A stretch of DNA of 64,000 nt, taken from Calliphora vicina (Eukaryota; Arthropoda; Insecta; Diptera; Calliphoridae). The position numbers were made by a program, and so were the translations under genes. Position 1 is the first letter of the stretch. Each line of letters begins with the position of its first letter. This document shows, piece after piece, positions 34,819 through 45,881 of this stretch. The notes under the pieces are model-generated. The model made no database searches, had not been told where the DNA came from, and saw only the letters and a program-made list of their open reading frames with translations. The stretch covers positions 67,422,501 to 67,486,500 of the forward strand of contig NC_088782.1 of assembly GCF_958450345.1 (NCBI RefSeq), written 5' to 3'.

Positions 34819-35575
34819 TCAGTAACAATTTACTGATTACTGCAATTTTTCAGTAATCATAGCAAATAATATTTTAGAGCTTGTACAAGTTAAAAGACGA
34901 TATTACTCTGCCTGTAATATTTTTGTGGATGTTCCTTATTCAAATTCTTGATGAAATTAGAGTACACACGCTGAGATCCATTTACTTTTTTTTCCGCATA
35001 CTTGATTAACAGCAATCAAGCCACACATTTTCTTTAATGAAAAGTTGTGTTCATCTTCATTTTAACAAAATTGTGAAGCAATAAATAAATACATGTCATA
35101 AGATTTTTCTGGTAATGCAAATTAGATTTGATTTATTTGAGAAAAAACTTACTGATTTCTGAAAATTATTCAGCAGCCAATAAAAATTTTACTGATATAA
35201 GCAAACATAAGTCCTACATAAAGAAAACAGATTCGTAGTAGAAACTGATTTTATTGCCAATCGAATGATTCCATCTTAGTGACCAATTTTTAATATTGTG
35301 GCTACACAATTTTAGATAGACTAACAAAAGTTTCGTTACTTCAACCAAAATTCTATATGTGCAACCGAATCATTGGCAATAAATTCGGTTGCTATTGGAT
35401 AAATCTACTGACAATGATGAAATACATACAATTGCCAAAGCTATATAAATATGTATATGAAGAAGAAGAACTAAGAGCAGTCTAAGAGATGAACCATCAA
35501 GCACTGCAATGGAGCTTACTGCACTAGACAATATCTCTGGTTACACACTATAGATCAGTATATATGGACTTGTGA
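34819..35575. other. Unassigned DNA with a dispersed 'ttactgat' repeat
   Basis: The segment near 35145-35205 ('aaacttactgatttctgaaaattattcagcagccaataaaaattttactgat') resembles 32270-32326, and another similar block lies at 34819-34860. They flank the 32.3-34.8 kb complex on both sides, so they may be parts of one older element split by later insertions. Confidence 0.4.
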
Positions 35576-35583
35576 ATGTACAT

Positions 35584-36650
35584 TAGAGTGTCCCTTGGAA
35601 CTAAATTTTTTGAAATGTTGAGACCGTACCCGCTGAAAACATTCGTAATAACCTAAAATACCACCATTTTTAGCTTGTTCTAAGAAGGGCAACCCGTGCC
35701 GACTTTCGATTTAGTTTTGAGGTGCATTAACAAGGGGAAAAAATGCATTTTTTCAGTTTTGCCAATAAATAATTACTTTTGCAATTTAATTTAAAAGTAT
35801 CGAAATGTGTACGTAATTCTGTGGTCATAAGCAATAACCACCTAAGTCGACTTAAGAAAGATTTGAGTTATATATGCTACATTATTCTCTTCATAGAACT
35901 GTATGTATACGTGAAATCCCTACCTTCCTAACTTTCTTATTTAAAAAGTTATTAATTAGAAACATATTGGCTTAAGTCCTAAGGAAGACTATCGCATTTA
36001 CAATAAGCGCCAAAATATACTTAAGAAAACATTCAATTATATTTTATTTGGTTTAAATAGCTTATAATGACTTTAGTTGTTATTGTTATTTTTCACAAAA
36101 TAAATTTTCATAAATATGAGTGCTTTATAAGAGCCAAACTAAGGATAAGCGATTATTGCAAATTGGCTTAATTACTTGACATGTAATATTTAAATATGTA
36201 ATAACAGCTTAACTCAATATATGTATGCCAAGCAACAATCAAAACACTTATTTTCAACAAACGCCTAATCAGACATTAGCACTTCCAATTTAGTATTTAG
36301 TTTAGCGATGATATTTGTTTTATTTCAATTTAGCGATGATATTTGTTTTTATTAAATATTTCTCTAATAAATAAAGTTTTTGTTTTAATTTTTCATTTTA
36401 GCATTGTGGGGGTAAGAATCTATGATTCTGCATTCTACTTTTTCTAATGCAATCTTTTATTTTTTTCAGAATCGCTTTTATAACTATAAATAGCTTTTTC
36501 TCAAAAACATGTTTTTTGAATTAGGCGGTTATTGCTTGTGACCACAGAATTGTCGTTCTAATAAGATATAACAGTTAACCTATTCGCACGTATAACCAAA
36601 AAAAATTTTTTTATTGGTATTTTCAAATTTTTGCTCTTAAGGGTCGCAAG
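35584..36650 (-). mobile_element. hAT-like TAGAGTGTC element, copy 3 (deleted, inverted)
   Basis: The terminus TAGAGTGTCCC at 35584 and the following ~235 bp are the reverse complement of the right end of copy 2 (down to about 26010). After an insertion (35819-36547) it resumes as 'gtcgttctaataagatataac.gttaacctattcgca.gtataacc' and trails off in 'gctcttaaggg' near 36645. A segment present in copy 2 is deleted here. The bases before the terminus (35576-35583) read ATGTACAT. The far end was not found. Confidence 0.75.
35819..36547. mobile_element. 729-bp TIR MITE with AATT duplication
   Basis: The TIRs start CTGTGGTCATAAGCAATAAC on the left and CTGTGGTCACAAGCAATAAC on the right, about 27 bp with two or three differences. 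AATT stands at 35815-35818 and 36548-36551, and hAT-like copies 1 and 2 carry a single AATT at the same site, which confirms the 4-bp duplication. No ORF. The superfamily is not determined. Confidence 0.85.
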
Positions 36651-38588
36651 TTCATTATTGAATGGCAATGCTTGTCCATGTGCAGCATCTGTCAAATTTG
36701 TGAACTGTTTTTATTTATGATTCTTTACAAAACATTTATGCGTTCATGAATGTCACAAAGTATTGCTTTGCCTTGTAATTGCTTTGCATTACTGCGTTTA
36801 TGAAGTCGGCCAAAATAATACTTTTTTTTGGTTTAAAACACATCAATAACTATTATAATATATACGACATTATGACAATATGACTAATAGTAGACCATGT
36901 GAATACCCCAAATGTTCACTGTTTGTAAAATAGTTGCAGTGTCGCTAGTACTGGCATCGTAGATTTCTATATTGCTCCTTGCTCATGTTAAAAAGACTTC
37001 AGGTCAAGACTAAAGTTCCATGGTGTATAAAATTATAAGGTCACTTTCGTTCTGTTTAACCAAAAATACAAATAGTATTGATTGGTTGAAATACTTGTTG
37101 CTCAAACGCTTTTCAATATGAGAATCCTTTTCTCTCATTTGATCTATTCTATTTATACACCAAAATATCGAAAATGTGTATTTTGATGTGCGTCAAAAAA
37201 GAACTTCAATTTATATTATATCAGTATACAATGTATCTTAATTATTTTTTTCAATTGATATATTGAGTATTTTTATTTTTGGTCTTAGTTGATTTTGAAA
37301 CATGGATAAAAATCTTTTTTTCTCGATGTTCTTCCGAAGTGATTTGAGAACACACCAGGGACTCCAAACTATTCATTCCTTTTTTAATTAAATTTTTGCA
37401 TTAAATTTTTCTCTCGTTTGATTTTGTTAAAACTCAAAACATGTACTCTAATCTTTTCTGTTACATATATCCTCTTTAACTAATTTCATATTTAAACTCA
37501 TAACCAGTCTGGACTTACGATTCCATTGCAATAGTAATTATCATTTAACCCAATAAAAAATAGTTTCCATTAAACTGGTACAAGCAAAAAACCCAACAAC
37601 TAGCATACGATTAGAAATACGATATTTAAATTTGTTTTATATAAAACCAAAAAATATATTCACTGCCGCTTCATTGTCTCGATCAGCCAAAAACCAATAA
37701 ACAATCTCAAAAAAAAACTCATTTCGACTAATGACTTCATACGTAAATTTCCATTTCAAAGACACAAATTAAAATAAATTTTGATTTATTTCAATTCACA
37801 TCCCCTTCCGTTTCATTCAATTCAGTTCAACTCGGTTCGGTTTTGTTCCCTTCCATTTCATTGATCTGAACACAAGTCAAATAACAAGTGATAGCGACTG
37901 GTTTTATTGTTGCTGTTGGTTGTTTTTGTTTTTTGTTACTGTTACTGTCTTATCCAAAAAACGATGTTGTTTTTCTCGGCGTTATCAACTCTTATCCCAT
38001 GTATAAACGTTGTTTGTGGACAAGAAGCCGTTTTTACAATGGTCATAAACAGAAACAAAACATAAATTTATAGTGTTCTTACGTTTTTTTCTTCTTCTGA
38101 CTGTTTTTTTATTAACAGCCAACTTTAACAAAAACAACAACAACAACACCAAAGACAACATTAACGAAAATTAAAAATCCAAAAAGTCGATAAATAAATG
38201 ATTGTGTGTGTTTGTGCGTAAATATGCGTATGTACTCTACTTAAGAAAACACAGCATAAACAAGTGGTCAACAAACATCCTGGTACAATAAAATTCATGC
38301 ATTTATTGCTACACTGAACGAAAAGAACTAGTTCATTTCGATTCTCCTTTATAATGCGAGATTAACGACTTATGGTAAGAGATTTTTAAAATCCCGCTGT
38401 CATTAGTGATTTCCAGAGACTGCCATTGACTTGTAACGCTCTAACAATAAGCATTAAACCGAATTCAATTCCAAAAAGTTTATGCATGAATTTGTTGTCA
38501 ATACCCTTTGCCTTAAGAAACCAACTCTGAACTGAAGAAAGATTTGTTTCTTCCAATACATAGAGTGATATTTTGAATAAAATTGTGT
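36651..38588. other. Unassigned, probably single-copy DNA
   Basis: No gene is recognised. A 61-codon ORF (37888-38073, plus) is T-rich and without domains. CAA repeats lie near 38125-38145. Confidence 0.4.
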
Positions 38589-38760
38589 GCCCCGATAGAT
38601 CAGTCGATAGTGTGCTGGACTATTAATCTGAGGGTTGCGGGTCTGCTCCCTTCCCTATAGGAATTATTTAAGTGACCTGTCATACGAAGTCTAAAGATAC
38701 AGGTCCTGTTTTCTTTACTATATCTATGAGGAAGCAATCATGGGACTATTCTATGTTGAC
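38589..38760 (+). mobile_element. tRNA-derived SINE
   Basis: The head GCCCCGATAGATCAGTCGAT reads as the 5' part of a tRNA, with the A box spanning 'tagatcagtcgatag' and a B box at about 38632 ('gggttgcgggtctgctcc'), spacing near 45 nt. An anticodon-arm-like 'ctggactattaatctgag' lies between. The body continues with unrelated sequence and no poly-A is clear. The acceptor stem is not conserved, so it is not a working tRNA gene. Confidence 0.55.
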
Positions 38761-39306
38761 ACAGTATTATAAATTTCGTAATATTTAATCAGCAGGTTCA
38801 GCATGAAAGCCATGTACAAGGAATTGATCTACAGTTAAACAAATTTGGCTAGACAGTTACACAACTTTAAAATATTTATTCGAAGAGTTCTCCATGAAGT
38901 ATAAATCAAATGAATTGTGTTACTTATATTGTATTAGTCGATAAATCAATTGAACATAGTGAAAAGTTGACGGTACGAATATATGCTATGCCTGTTTCTG
39001 GGATCCTTGTTCTACGCATCAGAATCTTCTCTGCGTCCACAAAAGACAATGGGCGACCTCTAAGTACGATATAAATATTCAGCGTCCACGGAATTCATGG
39101 CGTATCTAAAAATGTCGCTCAAAGTTGTCAAGTCTGTTTAAAAGGATACTGCACATGTTCACATACTAGGGTATCTATTCGAATAATAATAATTCTTACT
39201 AATAATTATGAAGATTAATCGAATAAATATATATGAATAATTTAGTTGAAAAGCCTGTCCATGACAGGCAAATCAGTAAATCAAAAAATCCAAACAGGTT
39301 TTAATA
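38761..39306. other. Unassigned AT-rich DNA
   Basis: I see no recognisable feature. Confidence 0.35.
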
Positions 39307-39391
39307 TACAGTGACCGACAAAAGTCTACATACGACCATTATTTTCGTAACTCGCGGACTTCTAAACCATAATAAGTAAAAGTAATGATGC

Positions 39392-40108
39392 AGACTATTT
39401 ATGACGAATTTCAACTTAATAGCGATATTTATAAGACATTCATGCTTATTTAAGTGATTTTCGGAAATGAACTTTACATGGGGGCTACGGTCAAATATGG
39501 GCCGATCCACCAAAAATTTGGGATTGTAATTTTTTTAAGCACGAAACTTATTTCTCCCGAATTTTGTGTGGATACTGCAATTTTGTAGGCATTTACAGAC
39601 CTAATAACAATATTTCGGGAAGAAATTTGTATGGGGGCTAGGAGAAATCATGGACCGATTCTTATAATTTTCGCCAGAGTTAGTCCGTTTAACATAAAAA
39701 TAACGTGTGTGCAATTTTATGGTATTATCTGCAATATATTTGCACAAATAAGGAAAACTATGTTAAAATTATCAAGTTTTTTTTTAGGTTGTCTCACATT
39801 TTGGTTCATAACTCTGGTTCCACTGAACCGATTTTGCTGATTTTCAAACTGCTTAGGAGAACAGTAAACATTTTTTTTCCAAGTCTACCAATTTTGTTTG
39901 CCTATTTTGGACGTGAGCGTGTTTTACACATACAGACAGACGGACAGTCGGACAGACAGACGGACATGGCTCAATCGACTTAGAATTTCATAAGGATCAA
40001 TAATATATATACTTTGTTGGGTCTCAGATGAATATTTCTCAATGTTACACACGGAATGACAAACTTATATATACCCTCATTCACCACTTATGGCGGTGGA
40101 GGGTATAA
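39392..40108 (+). mobile_element. mini-me-like repeat, copy D (5'-truncated)
   Basis: It starts inside an internal unit ('gactatttatgacgaattt', also in copy B) and runs through 'gattttgctgatttt', a GACA/GGAC core (39933-39967), 'gctcaatcgacttagaatttc', 'actttgttgggtctcagatg' and the terminal 'tatggcggtggagggtata'. It is very similar to copy B. The head is missing, so this was either a truncated insertion or a deletion at its 5' side. Confidence 0.78.
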
Positions 40109-40111
40109 TAA

Positions 40112-40910
40112 AGATTTTTCAGCGAATACAAATTTTCATTAAATTCAATATTTCGTTGGGCCACCACGGGCATCTGCAAGCGTCTGGGCATCGAAGCAAC
40201 TAAATTTTCCAGTTCTGCGGACGTTATATTTTGCCATTCTTCTGGAAGGTTCTCCTTTAACAATGGTGCACAAGTAATAAGATGTTTTCGGATCTTCCGT
40301 TGTAGAATTTCCCACACGTGCTCAATAACATTTAAGTCCGGGCTTTGAGGTGGTGTGTACAATTGTCATGGGGTGTGTACACTTGTTCCAAAATGGATTT
40401 GTACTGATTCATAATCTCCTCAATAAATACTAACTTTCCCACTCCAGAAGCAGCGACAGTACCACAAACCATCACACTGCCAACACCATGCTTAACTGTA
40501 GCGAGTAAGTTTTTCGGATCCATTACTGTATTTGTTTTGCGTCATACTTTATCTCTCCCATTACTTCCAAATATGTTATACTTCAACTCATCAGTGAACA
40601 AAACTCGCTTCCAGAATTCCATGTCCTTTTCAAAGTGATTTTGGGCGAATTCCAAACGAAGTTTGCGATCCGTTCGCTAATTTACGAGGAGTTCTGCTTT
40701 AATTACCATTATTATTTAAGGTTCTTTGTATTGTTCGTGGATGAACAATAACTTCTGATATTGTTGCGAGTTCTTTGGCCAATTTTGTGGTATTTACTTT
40801 TGAGTTTTTGTTGACTTCTTTTAAAATGAAGATTACATCTCTACGATGTAGTTTCTTTGGGCGACCACTTCGCAGCTTGTTTTTAACTCTACCAGTGTTT
40901 TCAAACCGGT
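40112..40910 (-). pseudogene. Tc1-like transposase pseudogene
   Basis: The minus strand encodes RSGRPKKLHRRDVIFILKEV (paired-like DNA-binding region), KVNTTKLAKELATISEVIVHPRTIQRTL, then after a stop and shift RKLRLEFAQNHFEKDMEFWKRVLFTDELKYNIFG (first catalytic Asp in FTDE). MDPKNLLATVKHGVGSVMVCGTVAASGVGKLVFIEEIMN follows, and after a junction SPDLNVIEHVWEILQRKIR (third catalytic residue, Glu in NVIE), then LPEEWQNITSAELENLVASMPRRLQ. The block with the second Asp (QQDNDPKHT in Tc1 relatives) is missing and replaced by a small duplication of 'gtgtacacacc' (40353-40385). It is dead. The parent was DD34E Tc1-type. Confidence 0.88.
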
Positions 40911-41500
40911 GTTTTCAAAGATACTGAATATTGTTTGAACTGTAGACTTAATAAATTGCATTGCTTATCTGTTAGTAAAAAAAAAATCAAACATTTCTTT
41001 TTAGATAATATTCTTTGAGAATACTGTGGAATTGGCCTCACTTTCACACTAACATCATCTAGGGATCTTGCTCTAGATAATGCAACATACATTTGGCCAT
41101 GGCTAAAAACTGATTTAGGCAGAAAATACCTCCCCCTTTCCAACGTCTGACCTTTTGCTTTATTTATTGTTATGGAAAATGCCAGCCCTATGGGAATTGT
41201 GTTCTGCGCAAAATGATTAATAGGAGCCAAGTCAATCCTCAGGATAAATGAGGGACATCCTTCGGTGCCTGTCAGAATATTTGCACAAATGAGGTTTTTC
41301 GAAAGTTTGGTCACCTACAATCAAAAATTCGACCGGATAGTTTCCCTTTCGGCTATGCTATCACATTCTACTGTGTCAATACTTAAGTATGTGGAACGTT
41401 CGCCTTATAAAAGGTTTAAGACCTCCTCGTTGATTTGACAAACGTCATTATTTCTAGAGCAAAGAATGTCAGATTTTGAATACTTTTGTTTTTATCAATT
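40901..41500 (-). pseudogene. Helitron Rep/Hel helicase, C-terminal relic
   Basis: Reading minus from about 41500: KSDILCSRNNDVCQINEEVLNLL, a stop, GERSTYLSIDTVECDS, and after another stop the open stretch 40901-41314. That stretch has LRIDLAPINHFAQNTIPIGLAFSITINKAKGQTLERGRYF and VFSHGQMYVALSRARSLDDVSVKV. 'TINKAKGQTLERG', 'FSHGQ.YVALSRA.S' and 'Y.SID' are the Pif1-type helicase motifs V and VI and the preceding block of Helitron proteins. Pif1 host helicases are related, but the order and wording here match Helitrons. The HUH Rep domain and helicase motifs I-III are missing. The last ~40 residues are read-through beyond the family's end. Confidence 0.85.
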
Positions 41501-41954
41501 ATGGCCCTTAAACAAAATTTAGGACACAAAACCCTTTACATGTGGTACTACTAATGGTTTTTATGTGTCATTACTGGTAACTTATAGTTATATAACTGAA
41601 AAGTAGAAAATTTGTAGTAAATGTCAGGAAACATAAAATGTGTCTCCGTTAGGATAATCCACATGACCAAACTACTTGCATTTCCGTTATTCCCTTCATC
41701 GGTCTTCATAAAAATCTAGAAAATATAAAAATTCCCTACAAAAAAAAGTAATTATATAGGGAGGTATATGGCAAAAATCAATAGCCCCGCGTGCAGCCCA
41801 TAAATCAAAATCTGGCTTCATTACGATATTCTGCTTAGAAAGTACTTGAAGTATGCCAAATTTCAGCTTTCTATGTCATCAGATGGCTACAGAAAGTTGC
41901 GGAAAGAGAATAGGACATACATATAAACATATGAACATACTAAGAAATTATATA

Positions 41955-42500
41955 CACTCAGTCTCGTTTTTTGCGATAGATGCGTTCCAAAAAAAATCGC
42001 ATAAATTGAATTCGCATAAAACGATAATCTAGTTCCATATAAAAACTAATGATTCGTTCCAAAATTCTGAAAAACCGCATAAATTCAAATTTTAATTAAA
42101 AAACCAAAGCAAAATCGCATACAAAAATCAACAAAAATATATTTATTTAATTTACTTAAACAGTAAAAACAAAACCCGTTTAAAAAAAATAAAAAAAAAC
42201 TATAATATTAATTCATTAATTACAGAAAAAACAGAAAATGATCCAAAAAATAAGCTAAAACATTTTTTAAAGAAATTCTGTAAATATGTATGATTAATCT
42301 GAATCACTAAATAATTGTCTGCATCGTTTTGGAATTGGTTCAACGTCACTTTAATCACTAGATGATATAATCATATTGTCATCATATTGTAAAATATCAT
42401 TTTCATCAATAGAATTTTAAAAAAACATCTAAACTTTTAAAATCTGTTAAAATTTTAAAAAAAATGTTAAATTAAAAATCGCATATAATGAGACCTGATT
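41955..42500. mobile_element. pogo/Tigger-like MITE candidate
   Basis: The left end 'CAGTCTCGTTTTTTGCGAT' near 41959 and the right end, reverse complement CAGGTCTCATTATATGCGAT, ending near 42497, are similar. Repeated 'tcgcataaa' and 'aaccgcataaattcaaa' motifs are near the left end. The ends sit next to TA-rich sequence, consistent with TA target duplications. It is AT-rich with no ORF. Confidence 0.5.
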
Positions 42501-42649
42501 ATATAGATTCATAATATTTTTTAAAATTGGTCATAATTCAAAATTTTAACAAATAGAAATATCTCGTCCCACTCAAAACCAATGGATTTGAAACAAATCA
42601 AGATTTGTTTTTACATAGAATTTGCAATAAACTGGCGAATCAGTTAAAA

Positions 42650-44830
42650 AGTAAAAAATGTTACGTTCGCGCTAAGAAGAGGAAATTGTCCACCTGTAAC
42701 ACTTAATAATGTTAATATACCTCAGTCCAATTTTGTTACATATCCTCGTTATCACTTAGAGACTTCACATGAAGTTAAAAGCCTTTACCCTTCAATCGTT
42801 GATCAGTAACCAATCAAAACTAAGCCTTTACTATAAAGTCATCCAGTATGAAAGAGTTTTAAAAACAATTTGGACATATGGAATCCAACTGTGCACAGTG
42901 GGGCAGAATCAAAATTTTTTGGAAATAAATATGGGATTACTAAACGGCTGGTCCGATCGGGATAAAAATTGACGTTCGAGTTTAAGTTATTAAAATGGGC
43001 CATAAAAATTAACCAGCGACGGAGCTATGGGGGTTCAAAGAAGGATTCCTTCAACATATAAAATTTTTAAACACGTGCAATTTTTATGTTTAATATCCGA
43101 TTTCAAAGACTTTTATATTTTTGGAAAGCGCTCGACTAAGTCTTGAAAAATGCTTGCTTGTGATATTTATCTCTTATACTTTTCGAGTTATAGGCATTTC
43201 AAAATTGAAATTTAAAAATTTTGCCACACCTTGGTCTGCTTTTTTAAAAATATAGGTCGTACTTTTGGACCGAATGGACTCAAATTTTTGGTAGTTAGAC
43301 AACTAAATTAAGAATAACATAAAAAAGATTTCAGAGCAATATCTATTATGGATCCAAAAATAAACGATTTTCATTTTAAATATTCAAAAAATAGTTGATT
43401 TTTGCTGTTTTTTGAGCGAAAAGGTTACTTAACTCTTTTTTAATTAAAAGAAAACTTTCTTTAAGAACATATCACAATTTTATGTTCTTCTGATTGATAT
43501 CTTTACGGAGAACATTCTGATATAAATAACATGACCCATTCTTTGAATATGTCGCCCCTATGCCGTTCGAAATTTGACCTATTTTTTATCAAAAATTCAA
43601 CTTTGGGCCACATATTCTAAAATCCCAAAGCTGGGATCAGAAAACAAAAAGCAGCTTTGGAAACCTTGATGTGTTCCCTTTATCGCCAAAGTATTTTCCC
43701 AGCCCCGAAGGAAAGTGGACCCTATAGGCAAAATTGTAAAAAATACCATTTTTGGGATTTTCGCTCCAATTTTTAGGAATTGCGGGATTGCCTTTGACCT
43801 TTTGACAAGTTTTTTTGTATAAAGGCAATGACAACTTGCCTTTATACAAATTTTTTAGTATGAAAAAGGGCGTAAGGGCGATATATTCGAAGAATAGGAC
43901 ATGTTTTTTATATCAAAATGTTCTCCTTAAAGATATCCTTCAGATAAACATAAAATTGTTATTTGTTTTTAAAGAAAGTTTTTTTTTAATTAAAAAAGAG
44001 TTAAGTCACCTTTTCGCCCAAAAAACAGCAAAAATTAACTATTTTTTGAATATTTAAATTGAAAATTGTTTATTTTTGGATCCATAATTGATATTGCTCT
44101 GAAATCTTTCGTATGTTATTCGTAATTTAGTTGTCTAACTAAAAAACTAAAAATTCGAGTTCACTCCGACCAAAAGTAAGGCCTATATTTTTAAAAAGGG
44201 GCCAAGGTATGGCAACATTTTTTAATTTAAATTTTCAAATGCGTATAACTTGGAAATTTTAAGAGATAAATAGCACACACAAGCATGTTTTTTCAAGACC
44301 GAGCGCTTTCCAAAAATGTAAAAATCTTTGAAATCGGATGGGAAACAAAAAAATTGCACGTATTTAAAAATGTTACATGTCGAAGGAATTCCATTTTGAG
44401 CCCCCTTAGCGCCGACCCTGGATCATTTCTATAGCCCATTTTAATATCTTAAAATCGTTGGTTAATCCCACGTCAAATTGTATCCCGATCTGACCAGCCG
44501 TTTAGAAATACCAGATTTATTTCCAAAAAAATTTTATTAAGTCCCACTGAGCTGTGGGGAACGGCGACCAGTATTGATCTTATACAGAGGGCCCAATCGA
44601 AAATTGCTAGGACCATGACAGTGAACATACACAAGGACTTAGAAATACCACTAGTAAATGATTAATTTAAGAAAGTCCATGATAAACATATTATAAAATT
44701 ACAATGTCACCCGAACCAGCTTGCTAGACTTCTCAGACACACCCAAACGCAATCAAGGCTTCGTGGAGCCGATATACCACCCCGATAAGATGAGGCTAAT
44801 TCGTCCACAATGCTATTGGTAGAGAGCAAT
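42650..44830 (+). pseudogene. Jockey-clade LINE RT relic split by a long-inverted-repeat element
   Basis: Before the insertion the plus strand reads TFALRRGNCPPVTLNNVNIPQSNFVTY and then, in another frame, the line leading to TIWTYGIQL. After it the text resumes LWGTATSIDLIQRAQSKIARTM, TVNIHKDLEIPLVND, IIKLQCHPNQLARLL and RHTQTQSRLRGADIPPR. These are the last RT blocks and C-terminal tail of Jockey elements (YGIQLWGTAS, APWYV-like segment deleted, HPN.LA). The codons for L-W across the 42889/44552 junction are restored when the insert and one CTGTG are taken out. A 5' end was not found; it is heavily mutated. Confidence 0.82.
42894..44551. mobile_element. Transib-like long-inverted-repeat element 1 (CACAGTG end, TSD CTGTG)
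   Basis: The 1658-bp insert begins CACAGTGGGGCAG and ends as the reverse complement of CTCAGTGGGACTT. CTGTG is duplicated at 42889-42893 and 44552-44556. Arms of about 650 bp pair across it: 'aaacggctgg', 'agcgctcg', 'ttagttgtctaac', 'atttttggatcc', 'ggagaacatt' all recur in complement. The centre (43567-43869) is unpaired except for a 12-bp hairpin GTATAAAGGCAA at 43815-43850. There is no transposase. Five-bp duplications and CAC-starting ends fit Transib, which is inference. Confidence 0.8.
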
Positions 44831-45179
44831 TAGTTTTAATGTTTGTTATAAGATTTAAATACTTATTGTTAGGCCTAAGAAATTAAGGCAGATTCAAGAA
44901 ATAAAATGTTCGAACAAGTAGAAAAATCTCTTATTAGAATTATTCCATTTATTGGAACCAAAGTAAATTCCAATAATTTGTATTGTTTGTGAAACAAAAC
45001 ACCATAAAGCAAAGCTTATCAAGCTTGTCATCATTATGCTGCTGTCATCCGAATATGTGATCACTTCCACACCTTGTGGGGCCGCAGGAAGTTTAGATAG
45101 GTGGAAGATATACAGTGCAGCGACAGCATCCCGAACTGGAGGGGTTTTTTAAACTTGCCGACCACTTAGATAATTCTCT
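44831..45179. other. Unassigned DNA after the Jockey relic
   Basis: Possibly Jockey 3' UTR up to about 44930. No other feature is recognised. Confidence 0.35.
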
Positions 45180-45395
45180 ATCACTTGCTGTATTGAAGGC
45201 CAAGCGTTACTAGGATAGTCCAATCACGAGTGATCTGCTGGTTCAAGCCCTGTGAGATCCGAGTGGCTATGGTGGATGATTGCAAATTAGTTCTGTGTAA
45301 ATTCTCATGCTCTATTTATTATTGATCATTCGCAATGAGCTAACAGCTATATTCTTAGATATGTTCCTTTAAGTGTATTCAAATAAATAAATGTC
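45180..45395 (+). mobile_element. tRNA-derived SINE with AAATA tail
   Basis: The A-box-like 'ggccaagcgttactagg' at about 45197 and B box GGTTCAAGCCC at about 45240 resemble a Ser/Leu-type tRNA head (GGCC.AG.GG and GGTTC.A..CC). The unit ends in 'caaataaataaatg' at 45380-45394, a typical SINE tail. The body between shows no tRNA folding. Confidence 0.55.
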
Positions 45396-45659
45396 GTTTT
45401 ATTTCTTCCTCTTCATCTCTTTTAATTCCTCTTCATCTTCTTATACTTCTGGAGCTTTGTTTCTTTTTTCTTTTTTATTCATATTCATTTAAATGGCGGC
45501 GGCTTTATGAACGAACCTTTAATGATGTTCATACTGTATGAGATGATTATGAATGCAAATGAGTCGCAAAGACAAAATGGGCCCTAAAATTGTAAAACTG
45601 TCCATTCAGATGAAAGGGATTTCATGTCGAACGTGAAATTAAGTGCAATCATTAGTTGA

Positions 45660-45881
45660 TTATTGTTGTTGTTGGTGCAGCTCTTGCTGTAGCTGGTGCT
45701 GGTGGTGGCGATGGTTGTTCTCATCGTTGTTTTCGATGGCGGTGAAAAGGTGATACTTGGCCTCTAACTCTGGCTGAGTGAGTGACTGAGGCTGGTGTTG
45801 TACGTCGCTGGATGCTTGAATATTGTTGGGCATGCAAAGTGTGGCCATTGTTGGAACCTTAGCATGAGTACGAGTATGCAT
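45660..45881 (-). CDS. Candidate host exon encoding a Gln/His-rich peptide
   Basis: A 73-codon open frame reads from an ATG at 45881 to a stop at 45660. The product has a mixed N-terminal part (KVPTMATLCMPNNIQASS, then PQSLTQPELEAKYHLFTAIE) and a C-terminal tract of Asn, His and Gln (RHHQHQLQQELHQQQQ) encoded by CAG/CAA/CAC. Local GC is about half, well above the surrounding DNA, and codons are varied rather than a pure microsatellite. Nothing like it occurs in the transposon relics. Such opa tracts are common in fly developmental regulators. I recognise no family. A second in-frame Met lies at residue 12 and a third at 17. No confident splice sites or flanking exons were identified, so a chance ORF over an old CAA/CAG repeat is possible. 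Confidence 0.3.
   Translation of the reverse strand: MHTRTHAKVPTMATLCMPNNIQASSDVQHQPQSLTQPELEAKYHLFTAIENNDENNHRHHQHQLQQELHQQQQ

Larger units (their letters stand above)
39307..40915 (-). mobile_element. Tc1-like element, 3' TIR to 5'-truncated transposase, with mini-me insert
   Basis: TACAGTGACCGACAAAAGTC at 39307 (plus) resembles a Tc1-type inverted repeat. Transposase sequence lies at 40112-40910 on the minus strand. The 39392-40108 stretch is a later mini-me-like insertion, so the TIR and the gene belong to one element. The opposite TIR is missing: at about 40915 the sequence changes into a Helitron helicase relic. Confidence 0.7.

Noticed and set aside
38589..38660. Functional tRNA gene
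   Set aside because: A and B boxes are present but the acceptor stem does not pair; a SINE head is the better explanation.
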